From NCBI GenBank assembly GCA_963989385.1, contig OZ022501.1, forward strand, positions 86,226,979 through 86,290,978: 64,000 nucleotides of DNA, in the 5' to 3' direction. Made by a program: the position numbers and the translations under genes. This document shows, one piece after another, positions 31,831 through 43,362 of the stretch. Source of the stretch: Ctena decussata. Taxonomy: Eukaryota > Mollusca > Bivalvia > Lucinida > Lucinidae. The notes below the pieces were generated by a model, which worked only from the letters and a program-made list of their open reading frames with translations, made no database searches and was not told where the DNA came from. The first letter of the stretch is position 1. The number at the start of each line of letters is the position of its first letter.

Positions 31831-32005
31831 TTTGTGGGTAGCGCTGGCCTGCTGATCTAGCAGTCCCGGGTTCGAGAACAACTGAAGAACCATAAATGGG
31901 GTTGAATTGTAAACAGCCTTTCATAATCACTTACCTATCGTCCTGATATGACAGCCGCACTGTTAAAAGGACGCAAAATCGCAAATCATCCATCTAGGCA
32001 TCCAT
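31831..32005 (+). mobile_element. tRNA-derived SINE
   Basis: The head contains a box A-like GTAGCGCTGG and a box B-like GGGTTCGAGAAC after CTGATCTAGCAGTCCC. The body ends TTAAAAGGACGCAAAATCGCAA, shared (abbreviated) with copies at 27955 and 40240. Pol III transcription is inferred from the boxes. Confidence 0.6.
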
Positions 32006-32329
32006 CTCCAACTTCTGTCGGGACTACCCCGACTAAACTTTCGTTTAAGAATTACCTTATATATTTGCCACATATTTCTTTCCTTTTTTAGCGCGACTGT
32101 GCAAAGCAAATACGGGCATATGCATTACCCTTCGTGTGCATCCGCGTGCGAATCCACATGCGCGTGCGTGTGCTAGTGCGCATGGAACTACGCGTGCGCT
32201 TTGTAAAAAATTCACCTGTTGCCTTTAAAACCTTAATAAGGTTAGGCAGATGGCAAACTGACATGTTTATCTTCTGTATAGCAATTTACACAAGTTATAC
32301 TTTTTACTTACATGGTTGTTAAATAACCG

Positions 32330-33120
32330 CAAGGGTTAGAGTCTTCAAACTTACTCCATAGATACGTCTGGAAAAGATCTACTGAAAGCAGAAATGCATA
32401 TTGGGCCATGGCTTATATTTCACGGTGAATTAAAACTAGAAAAAAAAAGAATATTCACCTGTTGCGTTTAGCTCAGTTTCCAAGTAACCGCTAGCGCAAG
32501 AGTCCTCAAACTTGCTTAGTAGATACTCCTGGGAAAAATCTACTGAAAGCAGCGTTGCATTAGATCAGTAGATATTTCTAGGAAATATCTCCTGAAAGCA
32601 GCGTTGCATATTGAGCAATGTCATATATTTCACGCTTGATTGAACATAAAAATGTTCACCTGTTCCGCTTAGCTCAATTTCTAACCACAAGGACAAGAGT
32701 CTTCAAACTCGCTTCATAGATATACATGGGTAAGATCTACTGAAAGCAGCGATGCACATTGGGCCATGACCTATATTTCACAGTTTGTTGATCATAGAAA
32801 AACTACTAAGCTGTGGCGTTTAGTTATGTTTCCAAGTAATCACTAGGGCTAAAATATTCAAACTTGCTCCATAGATACGTCTGGAAAAGATCAACTGACA
32901 GCAGCAGGGCATCTCAGAAAATGACCTTTATTTCATGGTTGATTGAAGGTAGAAAAAAATACCCACCTGTTGCGTTTAGCTCAGTTTCCAAGTGACTACA
33001 AGGGCAAGAGTCTTCATACTTGCTCCATAGATACATCTGAAAAAGAACTACTGAAGAAAGGGATGCATATTGTGCCATTACCTAATGACTATGGTCTAGT
33101 GATTTCACTATATAACTTGA
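32330..33120 (+). repeat. Degenerate tandem array, about 160-200 bp units
   Basis: The phrase CCTGTTGCGTTTAGCTCAGTTTCCAAG recurs in variants near 32457, 32658, 32813 and 32967, each followed by a GATCTACTGAAAGCAG phrase (first phrase abbreviated in places). A 62-codon frame in it is not credible. Confidence 0.7.
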
Positions 33121-34560
33121 AGACTATTTGAAACACAAACATGCTTCTTCTGATAATGACTCAGTATGACTCAAAGCTTGACCTGAAACTAATAATAGGT
33201 CACGGTGACCTATATGTCATTGTCCAGTGATTTTGCCTTATATCTTGAAAACTATTTGATGTACGAACATGATATCTTCTGAAAATATCTCAGTATGTCC
33301 CAAAGCTTGACCTTAAACAAACAGTAGGTCACATTGATCTATATTTCATGGTCCAGTCGTTTTACCTTATTTCTTGAAGACTATTAGATATACGGACATG
33401 ATTTCTTGCGATAATGCCTCAGTATGACCGGATATTTGACTTCAAACTAACACTATGTCGCATTGACCTATACTTCATGGTCCAGTGATTTTTGAAAAGT
33501 ATTTCATCGACTAACCTGATAGTTCGGTTAGGGGTTTGGGCTAACACTGTTAGGGACCTCATACTAATTGTAGGCCAGTGTGACCCCTATTTCCTGATCC
33601 AGTGATTTTGCCGTATATTTCTATCACTAGTCAGCCTTGGTTAAATGGTTTTGGCTGACACTATGAATAGTATCAACATAGTTGAAGGTCAACGTGACCT
33701 AAAGTTCATAGGTCGGTGAATTTACCTTATATTTCCTACACTATTTCATGGATTTGCAATCATACTTGCTTTCTTGAATGGCTGAACTGTGAGTCACCTC
33801 ATAATAAATGGTCAGAATAAGTTAAACCCGATGTTAAAGTATTTAGGTGCAATGTTAATTTGTCAGAGTCAATTTGCTCATTTCTTAAAAGAATGAAATG
33901 AATGAAATTTAAAACCCAACTAAAGTTCTACAGCAGCATCTTGGGTGTATTCTCCTAAATTTTCAGTTGAAGGCCGCCAGTGTCTTTCGACAAGTGTCGA
34001 AATTTCTAGGAACACCCGATTTCTTGCCAATTTTACAATAGCAAAAATAGGGAATAAAGCAGGACCTCTGCTCAGATGTATGGATATATGCAGAAAATAA
34101 ATCAACAAAAATGAATCATGGAGCATGTAGAGAAAAGGTATTAGTGCTTCTTCTCTGAAAATATAATGCGAACATTTTAGTCCAGTAAAAAAGAACGATA
34201 AAACATATCTGACTCTTTATGTAGTTTATATGTGGGAAAAATATAGATGCGGCTCAATTTCTTTTGGCCTATTTAATTCTAGGTCAGTGTGACCTATATT
34301 TCATTTACCAGTGATTTTGCATCATATTCCTAACACTTTTTCATTGATTTGCATTAAACTTTGGTTATGTGTTTGGGTTGACACTGTGAGTGACCTCATA
34401 CTAATGGTAGATCGGTGTGATATATTTTCATGGTCCAATGTTTTAAGCCAGTATCTCCTAAACTATAATCTTTACCTGGTGTAATGGTACATTCACATAC
34501 AATTATTGACCTCATGTTACTTCTAGATCACTCTGATCTATATGTCACAGCTCATTGATA
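33121..34560 (+). repeat. Second degenerate tandem array, about 115-120 bp units
   Basis: The phrase GACCTATATTTCATGGTCCAG with TGATTTTGCCTTATAT and a GGTCA(C/T)(G/A)(G/T)TGACC motif recurs (first phrase in variants) near 33205, 33340, 33470, 33600 and 34290. A unique segment separates copies at 33830-34250. Confidence 0.65.
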
Positions 34561-35305
34561 TTGTCATATGTCTGGCAATACCTTAGAGATTTGAATAAAT
34601 CTAAGGAGAACTGTTTATTCTGACAATGCAGTTGATCTCATTTCACTTGGCTGGTATTGTCCATTTTAAAACATTGCGCTTCTTAAAGTCAAACTCCCGC
34701 AAATTCGCACTTTATTGTCTTCTGACAATTTTTGTTTAAAGATATACTCCCTCATGTTTTCACCTTCTCCAAAATAAACAATTTTACCAATTTGGTTAGA
34801 TAATATATTATCATACCTAAATCCATTGTAAAAATTCAGAAAAAGTGTTTCAGTTTAATGTATTTTTTAATGAAAATAAAATATCGAAACTGAAAACTTA
34901 ATGTAAATGAACACTATCGTTGGCCAATAGGAAAGTTGTTACCACGCCTTACGGTCATATGACGATACCTAGGTATTTTTCTGATTCGTGCACGCGCTAG
35001 TGACGTCAGAGCAAATTAATTCTGTCAAATAAGACAATTTCGGTCGCGGTCCGCGACTGTAAAAAATTTATTTTATATCTTATTTTGAAATTGTTTTACA
35101 CAAAAACTTCTTCTAATTTCTATTGTCAAATGTACAGATGGGTCATTTCGGAGTTACTGTGACAATATTTCATGGAAACGTTTTTGTAATCATAAACAAG
35201 GGCGTAAATCTTTAAATAACTTTTCACTAAGTCATGTTACATGTAGCTTACTGGTTCTACATAATACAAGGGGGATTCAGATGTTATCATCTCGACAAGC
35301 TTCAT
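34561..35305. other. No feature seen
   Basis: AT-rich. No supported coding or repeat structure. Confidence 0.5.
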
Positions 35306-35524
35306 TAGGGTCTAGTCGGGTAACTTCGGACAGCGGGTAAATTCGGACATACCAGTGCAAACATTGAAAATCCAGATGAGACGGTTCATCATGAGCGGTC
35401 TCATCAGGATTTTTAGTGTTTGCCCAGTTAATTTTGTTTTAATTACAAACAACTGACATATAAAGGAAACAATGTCACCGTCTGAATTTACCCGCTGTCA
35501 GAATTTACCCGACTCTACCCTAGT
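35306..35524. mobile_element. Palindromic MITE with TAGGGT ends
   Basis: The left arm AGTCGGGTAACTTCGGACAG and the right arm CTGTCAGAATTTACCCGACT are complementary apart from small differences. A central hairpin (GATGAGACGGTTCATC...) lies between. It ends with CTACCCTAG, mirroring TAGGGTCTAG. Confidence 0.8.
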
Positions 35525-35729
35525 CCTGCGTCTGTGAAATGACTTCTGCGGGAAAGAATGTTTTACATGCTCTAAAAATATACTTTTTTAAAAATGACAT
35601 ATAGGCTTATATATTTTCTTTTTATGACATACAACAATCCACTTTACATTATCTAGTAAGTGCAACGTTAACTTGCATTTTGGAAAATGTCCATTTTAAT
35701 ATGCATTAACAGTGAGCTTTACATTACAG

Positions 35730-35762
35730 TTGTCGGCTTGCAGATCCATTACTTGAGTACTG
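35730..35762 (+). CDS. Candidate 33-nt exon
   Basis: The acceptor-like TTTACATTACAG ends at 35729, and a consensus GTAAGT donor starts at 35763. Length 33 is a multiple of three. In phase 1 it reads FVGLQIHYLST plus one base. Joined to 40783 in the same phase, it runs to a stop after 18 more codons. It is plausible only as part of the series 21902, 28314, 31008. Confidence 0.35.
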
Positions 35763-36500
35763 GTAAGTGTTTTAGAAGTTTATATTGTTTTGTTCATAAA
35801 TTGTGCCCTCCACGTTCAAATATTTGCGGATCTGATCAGTTACTGGTGTGCTATGATTCATTTACTGAATGGATTTAAATACCTCCACCATTTAATTTTG
35901 AATATCTCAAAAATAAACGCAGCTACTTCAACCAAAGTTTCACAACATATGTACCTTTTTATACATGATTATGTCCATATCCAGTCTTTGAAATCGTTCG
36001 ACTGAATCGGACAGGAATAAGCACATGCTTATCTTTGAAATCTTGTAAGTTTCAAGCATTTTATCGTTAAATGTTAAACACTGTCACAAGTGAAAGGAAC
36101 ATAAGCCAGCAATAAAACTGGACGTTTTTAAATCCCCTCATATTTTTTATTAAATTCCTTCATAGGTATTTGGTGAGAATGGAAAAATCGGTCGCGAAGA
36201 TCACTGTTCGGCATCACGAGGCTTGCCGAGTGACAGATTTTTCTATCGCGCCTCACACCCATGACAGTTTTTTTTTTCACACCCTTTGGTTGTCGAGGAA
36301 ATACTTGTTGAAGCGCACAATTTTACCGCTGGACAGGGTTCTAGTATCTTTTGAAAGAAAACAAACGATACTATCAACGATTAACGTTTGGCTCTTTTCG
36401 ATAATGCACACCATAAACTGCTTTAATTTTCCGTCTACTTATTATACAAATGGATCTGGAACGGTCTGTCTGGGAAGAAATAAGTGTGAAGAAATGATAC

Positions 36501-36736
36501 GAGCCGCGACACGACAAAACCAACAATGTGGTTGTGCGCCCAGCGCAGACTCAGATCAGCCTGGGCATCCGCCCAGTCTGATCAGAGTCTTCGCTGTCCG
36601 CATGGAGGCAACTTAGACCCTTAGCTACCTTATGAGCACTTAACGAAGGGTCTGATCAAACTTGGCGGATGCCTAGGCTGATCTCAGTCTGCGCAGTGCG
36701 CACAACCACATTGTTGGTTTTGTCGTGTCGCGGCTC
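36501..36736. mobile_element. Palindromic 235-bp MITE, copy 2
   Basis: The best-preserved copy: GAGCCGCGACACGACAAAAC at the left mirrors the last 20 bases at the right. The inner arms carry GCGCAGACTCAGATCAGCCT and its partner. Confidence 0.93.
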
Positions 36737-37042
36737 GAAAAAGTGCTTTCAGGTCCTTTCTTCTGCTGCTGTTGACAAGCAAGAAAGAAATGGAGTTAAC
36801 TTCATATTCATATGATACTCATACTCATATACCAAATTTTCAATAACTCAGTTTTCCGGGGGAGTGGGGAGCTGGTGGTAAGGGAGGGAGGGGGGAGCAG
36901 GACTATAGGGGGAAAGTGGCTCTATGGCTCTATGAGGTCCGTGCAATCCACTATAGTCATCCATCCTTTAGCCATTTTAAAGGTGGAAATGAGGAAAACT
37001 GCTCTCTTACAATGCTCACTTACATCGTTATATCAAGCTTAC

Positions 37043-37322
37043 GGGTACAAAAATAACTGTTAAATCCAAAGAGACGGGGAAATTCACGGACGGACGATGA
37101 AACTAGGTATGGGCAGACAGGAGTTTTAAAGTTTTGAAGAACAATTGGACAGCCCATGTGAACAATGTGTTTATCTACATGTTCATCATCAAACGTTTCC
37201 ATTACTTCCCATCTGTCACTGGTATATTTTCTCTTGTTTTTGCTAAATCCCGGAGCAAAACCTAAATAACCCCAATCAATACAGCCCCATTCTGCGTTTC
37301 CTACATCTTTCAAGCCATTCAT
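37043..37322 (-). CDS. Candidate host exon, minus strand
   Basis: The minus-strand frame runs to 37020, but a GTAAGC donor at 37042-37037 (minus) would end the exon at 37043. The peptide is rich in Trp, Gly, Cys and Pro (WGCIDWGYLGFAPGF, DRWEVMETFDDEHVDKHIV, GCPIVLQNFKT), unlike the AT-driven composition of random frames here. The G-x-P-I-x-L pattern is loosely reminiscent of MIR/beta-trefoil strands, but I cannot assign a family. The acceptor side is unclear: there is an AG near 37304 without a good pyrimidine tract. It sits about 40 bp from a MITE. Confidence 0.35.
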
Positions 37323-37363
37323 TAGAAATGGACAAATATGTCAGATGTAATATGCAAATACAT

Positions 37364-37600
37364 GAGCCGCAAAACGAGAAAACCAACAATGTGGTTGTGC
37401 GCCCAGCGCAGACTCAGATCAGCCTGGGCATCCACCCAGGCTGATCAGACTCTTCGCTAACCGCTTAAAGGGTAACTAAGGGCACAAGCTACCTTCATGC
37501 GGACAGCGAAGACTCTGATCAGACTGGGCGGATGCCCAGGCTGATCTGAGTCTGCGCTGGGCGCACAACCACATTGTTGGTTTTGTCGTGTCGCGGCTCA
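37364..37600. mobile_element. Palindromic 235-bp MITE, copy 3
   Basis: GAGCCGCAAAACGAGAAAAC at the left, with GTTGGTTTTGTCGTGTCGCG and GCTC at the right. Flanking ACAT occurs on both sides, a possible target duplication. It is about 630 bp from copy 2. Confidence 0.9.
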
Positions 37601-38371
37601 CATACACATACTTACGTATGCAAATAGGTGCATGGGTACAGGGTGTTTAGACTCCTAAAGTCCGTGTGTATGCTAAGTGACAGTTATCTATGCAAAAATT
37701 ACATATGAGCAAATTTACTTACGCCATCAAATGGCGTAATAATTTTCATAGTTACACGTGATGTCCGTGCATATGCAACCCGTTAATACATATTTCAAGT
37801 ATTGTTGGCGCATATTAATCTGTCTTTCTGACCTTTATGCATGAATATGTAAAATGGCGCTAACCATGGCGAAATAGAAGACACAGCCTTTAGAAGAATC
37901 ACACCTACGCGTATTTACAAGACTGAATTCCATATGAAGGAGTTTCCGTACGTAACTAGGCTATATGAATCGCGTACATTTTCACACTTATTGTAAAGGC
38001 TAGGTTTGTATGAATACTTGAGTTCAGTTGTTTGTGAAATGGATGTTTAAGGTACTTTGGTGGTAAGAGAGGGAAAGAGAGAGAGAGACCCGCTCTAGTT
38101 AAGAAGCAGAATAAGCTCCCATGACATATAATTTACCATATAAGAAGGAACTTATCGCCCGTATTCACAGAAATGTAATTCACTTGTTATGTATAAGGCC
38201 ATTCATGAAAATTCTGTTTACTTTAAACTTTATTTTATTTGCCTAAACATTTGTACATTTACACATACAAATGTATCTCTAAACATAATATTGTATGCAA
38301 ATGGGATTCAGAAGAAAGTCAAACGACTTTCAAATCTGTATCCCAATATTGCAATCATTATGATACTTCTA

Positions 38372-39850
38372 TAGGAGATAACGGGAATCCCCGCAGTGAC
38401 GTCATCGGATGATCACGTGGGTACCTTGGTTGGCAAAAGATTAGCCAGCGGACAGTGTTTTTCTATAGGATAGTCTGAAGTGTAATCACTAAAATGCGTA
38501 AAAGATAATTAAAATAAGTGCGAATAAACAGCTACTGATTTAAAACAATTGGAAAGAAGGTCTTAGTCACCTGTTATACGAAAAAGAAATCATTTAATTA
38601 ATTGAATTTACCTAGTAAAACCCATTACCGGACTGTTTTTCTCAATAACTACGACTGAAAAATATTAACAGTATAAAATGAAAATACTGCATATCAGTAT
38701 TTTAATCTTTTCTACTATAAATTGTATTTATAAGAATAAAAAGGATAAGATGAAAAAAAAAATAGAATATTATATTTAAGAGAACTTTAGCGGAATTACT
38801 GTAAAATGTCGATCGGATTTAGGGACAAGAAAATTCTGTGAACAATTAAGAAAGAGAGAATTAATAAATAAAACAGAGGAAGCCATACGTTTGTGCTAAC
38901 GGATAATTAGCCGCACTCGGCGCACACTGAACAGTTTATTTTAGATACATGTTTATTTCAAATTGTCACCACAGGACACCCGCGGCGTGTTTTTAACTAT
39001 GATAAGACGTCCTTGATCAAAGGATTCACTAAAGACCGCGAATATACTATTATACAATAGGAAAACAACATTTTTAATTCAGAAAATTAACATAGGATAC
39101 AGACTTAGATACTTTTTATTAGAGTATCTATGATAAAAATTATATATTGTATTTTGTGAATACGAGATCTAACAAGTTAAGATCAGTTTAATGCTAGCAA
39201 TAATTCAATGATAATATTGAATTTCGCATTTCATCTCGTTTCAGTCAGTGACCTATATATGTATTTATAGGTCACTGTTTCAGTGTAAGCTTTTAGATCC
39301 TAAAACAAGTAAATGCCACCTAAAATATTGATTTTATAACAGTTTTTAAAATTCTATAATAGAGCTGAGCCAACAGTACTTTTTGAAAGTTACATGAAGT
39401 TCAAAAGCTTTAACTAAGAAATATAAAAGAAAAAGATATGCATCTAGTCATTCATCAACGATTCACTGCCATTTATTCAATCATTCATTCATTTAATGGT
39501 TTGTCTGTTCGTTCATTCGTTGTATTTTCCGTTTCCCCTTTTACACGCTACATCATCTAGACTTTTATAAATTTGCGCTATGAACATTTGTAATAGAAAG
39601 GAAAAACAAAAAATATTTTTGAAGAATCTTAGCACGCAAATAAATCATAAAATTCAATTTCATTAAAGAAAATGTAAGCCTTACATATTATCTGTGTAAA
39701 ACATTATAATTTTGCTGTATTAAATTCATAATTTACACAATCAATCACGCGTATAAACTATATTCCATAATGCTGTATCAACCTTTCTGCCAACCAGACT
39801 AGGGGAATCCCCCAGGTATCTTATCAGTGACGTCACGCTTTTATCTCCTA
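38372..39850. mobile_element. 1.48-kb non-autonomous TIR element with TA target
   Basis: A perfect 10-bp inverted repeat TAGGAGATAA (38372-38381) / TTATCTCCTA (39841-39850) is flanked by TA on both sides (38370-38371, 39851-39852). Subterminal regions mirror each other further: GGGAATCCCC and CAGTGACGTCA occur near both ends. The interior is AT-rich, holds a small hairpin at 39247-39284 and has no transposase frame. The TA target suggests a Tc1/mariner-type mobiliser. Confidence 0.8.
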
Positions 39851-40066
39851 TAGCAAGTGATTTGAGATTATATACAATATACAACGTTGATAAAAGCATG
39901 TAGAATCTAATGGATTCATTTGTAACACGTTACCAGTATTCTATTTGATGTGTTCCCACTTACCCAAGGAATTTTGCCTTTTCTGTCAGAATTTGTTTGC
40001 CTTATTTTGTGTTCATTGTACATGTTGTTTTAATCCTCGTCGCTTCAATATTTTGACCTTGTTTAG

Positions 40067-40180
40067 ATTGCAAACAATGATGTCCCTAACCAGGCTGCAC
40101 TTAAGGACTACTGTGATCCAGAGCTACACTATTTGCGAATGCATTATACTCGGTATTACCGAGTACTTTCTGGCACGTAA
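40067..40180 (+). CDS. Candidate terminal exon
   Basis: After an acceptor-like TTTTGACCTTGTTTAG (ends 40066), the phase-0 frame reads IANNDVPNQAALKDYCDP, then ELHYLRMHYTRYYRVLSGT, and stops at 40178-40180. The Tyr/His/Arg-rich C-terminus looks protein-like. A second frame is also open here for about 60 codons, so the phase is uncertain. It does not join in phase to 35730-35762. Family unknown. Confidence 0.3.
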   Translation: MANNDVPNQAALKDYCDPELHYLRMHYTRYYRVLSGT

Positions 40181-40239
40181 ACAAACTTACAACCTACCAA
40201 ATCGAGCTCACATTGTCTGCAGTTCACACAACAAAGGAG

Positions 40240-40620
40240 TCCCGTTAGATTAAGCACTAGCCTGCTTGTCTAGCGATCCGGGGCCGTATTCATGAAACGA
40301 CTTAAGTCGTTGCTATGCTGTTGCTAAGGCTGAATTTCTATAAAGGAGATTCCCTACAACTATGAAATTTGCTCCAGACCAAATTTCATAGTTGTAGGGA
40401 ATCTCCAACAAAGAAATTTACCCTTAGCAACAGCATAGCAACGACTTAAGTTGCTTTATGAATACGCCCCCCGTAGTTTGAGACCTCTGGAGGGGAAAAC
40501 CTTTCCAACGGTAAACGGAATTCCATAGCATTCAGCATCTCATAATCACCCTCTCTTATTCCTGATATGACTGAAATACTGCTAAAAAGGACGTAAAATC
40601 ACAATTTATCCATCCATTTA
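40240..40620 (+). mobile_element. tRNA-derived SINE split by a MITE
   Basis: The head TAAGCACTAGCCTGC and TCTAGCGATCCGGGG (to 40279) matches the SINE at 31831. The body resumes at 40472 (GTAGTTTGAGACCTC) and ends with CTAAAAAGGACGTAAAATCA and a CCATCCATTT phrase. The break falls at box B. Confidence 0.6.
40280..40471. mobile_element. 192-bp palindromic MITE inside the SINE
   Basis: GGGGCCGTATTCATGAAACG at the left pairs with the right end (TTTATGAATACGCCCCC). Inner arms pair through GCTATGCTGTTGCTAAGG and GGAGATTCCCTACAACTATG. Confidence 0.9.
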
Positions 40621-40782
40621 TCAAGTACAACAAACGCATTTTAAAGGATGGCCTGAAGATTGTATTAACTTTCTTGCATCCCTATCTGTGAAATCAACTG
40701 AACCTACTAATATAATTTATTCAAATTCGGGGTCAATGTGCGTCAACTATACCTCATATGATTTTGTTTTATATATTTTCAG

Positions 40783-40838
40783 CGAGCATCTACTTCAAGC
40801 TGGATATGGAAGGCTTACTCCCCTTTGAACTTGAATAA
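40783..40838 (+). CDS. Candidate terminal coding exon
   Basis: A strong acceptor tract (GTTTTATATATTTTCAG, ends 40782). In the phase left by 35730-35762 it reads SIYFKLDMEGLLPFELE after the split codon, then TAA at 40836-40838. A 57-nt version ending before GTGTAAG at 40840 is also possible in phase 0. No polyadenylation signal can be tied to it. Confidence 0.35.
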
Positions 40839-40956
40839 GGTGTAAGGGTACACCCTCATGTTTTATGCCAGCTTTACAAAGGGGAACAACTTTTGTGACT
40901 TCGCGTTTACTTTCTGGACAATGAAACACTTTTCAAACACGGGCCTACTCGTAAGG

Positions 40957-40994
40957 AAAAGAATTTGCTCCCAGAGGAGCAAATTCTTTTTTTT
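40957..40994. repeat. Perfect short hairpin
   Basis: AAAAGAATTTGCTCC and GGAGCAAATTCTTTT surround a 5-6 base loop. Confidence 0.85.
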
Positions 40995-42140
40995 AAGAGT
41001 TGAACCCATTATAAATGGAGGCAAAATATAAATGACAGAGTTAGTTCCCTTAAAAGTGTACCCATTCACATGAAGCTGTATGGACACACCTCCAACGATT
41101 GGCTGTCATATTTGTAGAGGAACCAACTTTTTTAGATTAGTATCTGTTTTCCTGTTATGTGAATCGTATCTGCAATAGAATTCCTTGAATCATCTTTTCC
41201 TTAAAGAGTAAACCCCGTGTTCTTTCCTGCTAGAATGATCTCCCTTGGAGGTACTGACATACACCTTAACGACACATCATGGTATTCTACTTATGATCTG
41301 ACCAATTAATTATCAAACCTAATTAAGAAAGGATGAAAACGAAAATTACTAAAAGCATTGCGCACGTTACAACAGACAATGAGCGTTGAAGAAATTGAAG
41401 GCATACATGTATACATAAATACGCTTTGCACGAAGTTGTAACTTTTATCATATAAACAAGAGGCTAGTTGATAGTTGACACGTATTTAGGCAAGGTGGAT
41501 GGTCACGTGTTTTTTTTTCTTTCGTTACATAAATGGTGAAACCCCAGTGAAACGCCCCGCTTCATAATCAGTTCTTCCAAAACAACTTTGTTCCCGAATG
41601 CATGCTTACAGAATATGGCACAGAGAATGCATGCTTGTGAGTGATTTAAGAATGAAATGCTTGGTTTACTGAGAGTTTTATCCTTTCGAGTTTTCGAAGT
41701 AACATGACAGCGAGGATATCTAGGCCTTCTTTCAGTTTCAGATATCGAGGAGGATTTTGAAAAAACGAGAGGAAAAAAAAAAACAGAAACAAAAACAATC
41801 ACGAATGACATACATGTATTAAAGAATTATACAGAAACAATAAAACTATTTTGCAAAAGCTGAACATTTTTCGGAAGTTTCATAATAAAAAATGACGACG
41901 AAAATGACCTACGACAACACGTAACCAGCCACCTTTTCAGAATAGCTTTAGAGTTAGATCTATAATATCCATTTATACATGTAGTGCAGTGATTAAATGA
42001 AGGATGTTCAAAAATCACTGGTAATAATACGACATAGAATGAGTAAGTAAAACGGTTACTCGAAACCTCAACAAGAAAAAGAAAAAAATATACCGGAACA
42101 AAAACAAAACTATAATAAAATCAGGCAATTCATTAGTTAT
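40995..42140. other. No feature seen
   Basis: AT-rich. Two minus-strand frames of 63 and 102 codons lack recognisable motifs. Confidence 0.4.
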
Positions 42141-42147
42141 TTTTTTA

Positions 42148-42225
42148 ATGGTGAGGGTGTAGTGATAGGCGCCGTCGCCGAGTCCTAAAGTGTTCGGATC
42201 CTACCACCGACAGTAAAGTTTCTTT
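42148..42225 (+). mobile_element. Possible SINE head
   Basis: GTGTAGTGATAGGCGCC resembles box A, and GTGTTCGGATCCTACC resembles box B at tRNA-like spacing. No body was matched elsewhere in the window. Confidence 0.3.
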
Positions 42226-42439
42226 TATTTTTATATTACTATTTTTTCTTCAATTTTCCCTTGTTCCGATCATTTGTTTAGTTTTGTGTTCGACACATTT
42301 TCTGTAATTTCATATGTTCTGTTATAATCGGAGTTTAATCTATCTGTACAACATTACTGACTTTGCGTTATACAGATCTTATTCCACAATAAATTGCATT
42401 CTAGTATACCACGTTTATTGTGAAATCAGCCACGTCATG

Positions 42440-42575
42440 TGATTTCCAACAATGTGGTATTGATGAAGGCAAAGGCTCTGGTCAGACTGCACAGAAGTTT
42501 GATCGTCTGATCAGAGCCTTTGCTTCTCACGTTATGTGCAGTCTGATCAGAGCCTTTGTTTGTCACGGCTGCCGT
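42440..42575. repeat. Repeated GATCAGAGCCTTTG inverted motifs
   Basis: The phrases AGGCTCTGGTCAGACTGCAC, CTGATCAGAGCCTTTGCTT and CTGATCAGAGCCTTTGTTT form inverted and direct copies within 130 bp. Probably a MITE remnant. Confidence 0.5.
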
Positions 42576-43362
42576 CTATGGAAGTGACCAAAGCCACAAA
42601 GCCAACAGTTAGGTCTCTGATTACCCTGTGTGGAATAGAAGGAGTGTCTGAATATCAAATGCCAAAACTGCCACATTCAGTTGCTGAAAGTCACATGATG
42701 TGGCTCAAATACAGTCTGTGTAACAAAAGAATTTGATTATAGAATAAAGTCCTCATAACCATGAAAGCTAAGGCGTACGTATACTAAACAAAACCAAACA
42801 AATGTTGTTACTAATGTGCCATAATTTTATAAAAAAAACAACAACAAAAAACAACGTATATCTGTGATAGATTAGCAATCGTTACATGTATCTTTCAAAA
42901 AAACTTTCAAAACTATCCAATACATTCTTCCATAATAATATATAGTCATTTCTCGTCTTTCAGTTGTGTTTGTTGTTCATTACAACCATTTGTGACAATA
43001 TGCAACTATTGATTTTGTTGAGGTTGAAGATACAGTTCTGTTTAGATGCAAACTCTGTGTACATAGTGACAGGCGCAAAGCGGAGGTCAGTATATTATGT
43101 TTGCTGATTAACGAACTGCATGTTCACTGAAACAAAGTCAGTAAACGTTACATATTTACATTAATACATAGACTTATGCAATGTTACGTCACGAGAAGCA
43201 TAAAATGTAATGCTGACTAACTGACAGGCACGTGACGACCAATCAGTCAATGATACTGATTGTTACATTGTGATCGTATAATAATATACTTAAGGATAGA
43301 TCCGTCACTTCATCTATACATATATATTTCCGAAATTCTGAGGCACCAATCATTTGTTATAG

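Noticed and set aside
31831..31880. Functional tRNA gene
   Set aside because: Box A and B-like motifs are present, but no cloverleaf closes, and the flanks match a SINE body seen elsewhere in the window.
35641..35660. GTAAGT at 35656
   Set aside because: No acceptor with an open segment precedes it at a sensible distance.
36015..36044. 30-nt segment before GTAAGT at 36045
   Set aside because: Length is a multiple of three, but the acceptor tract is weak, and chance GTAAGT sites are expected at this density.
36170..36616. 148-codon plus-strand frame
   Set aside because: It runs into the left arm of a MITE, and the preceding part has no protein features. Probably a chance frame.
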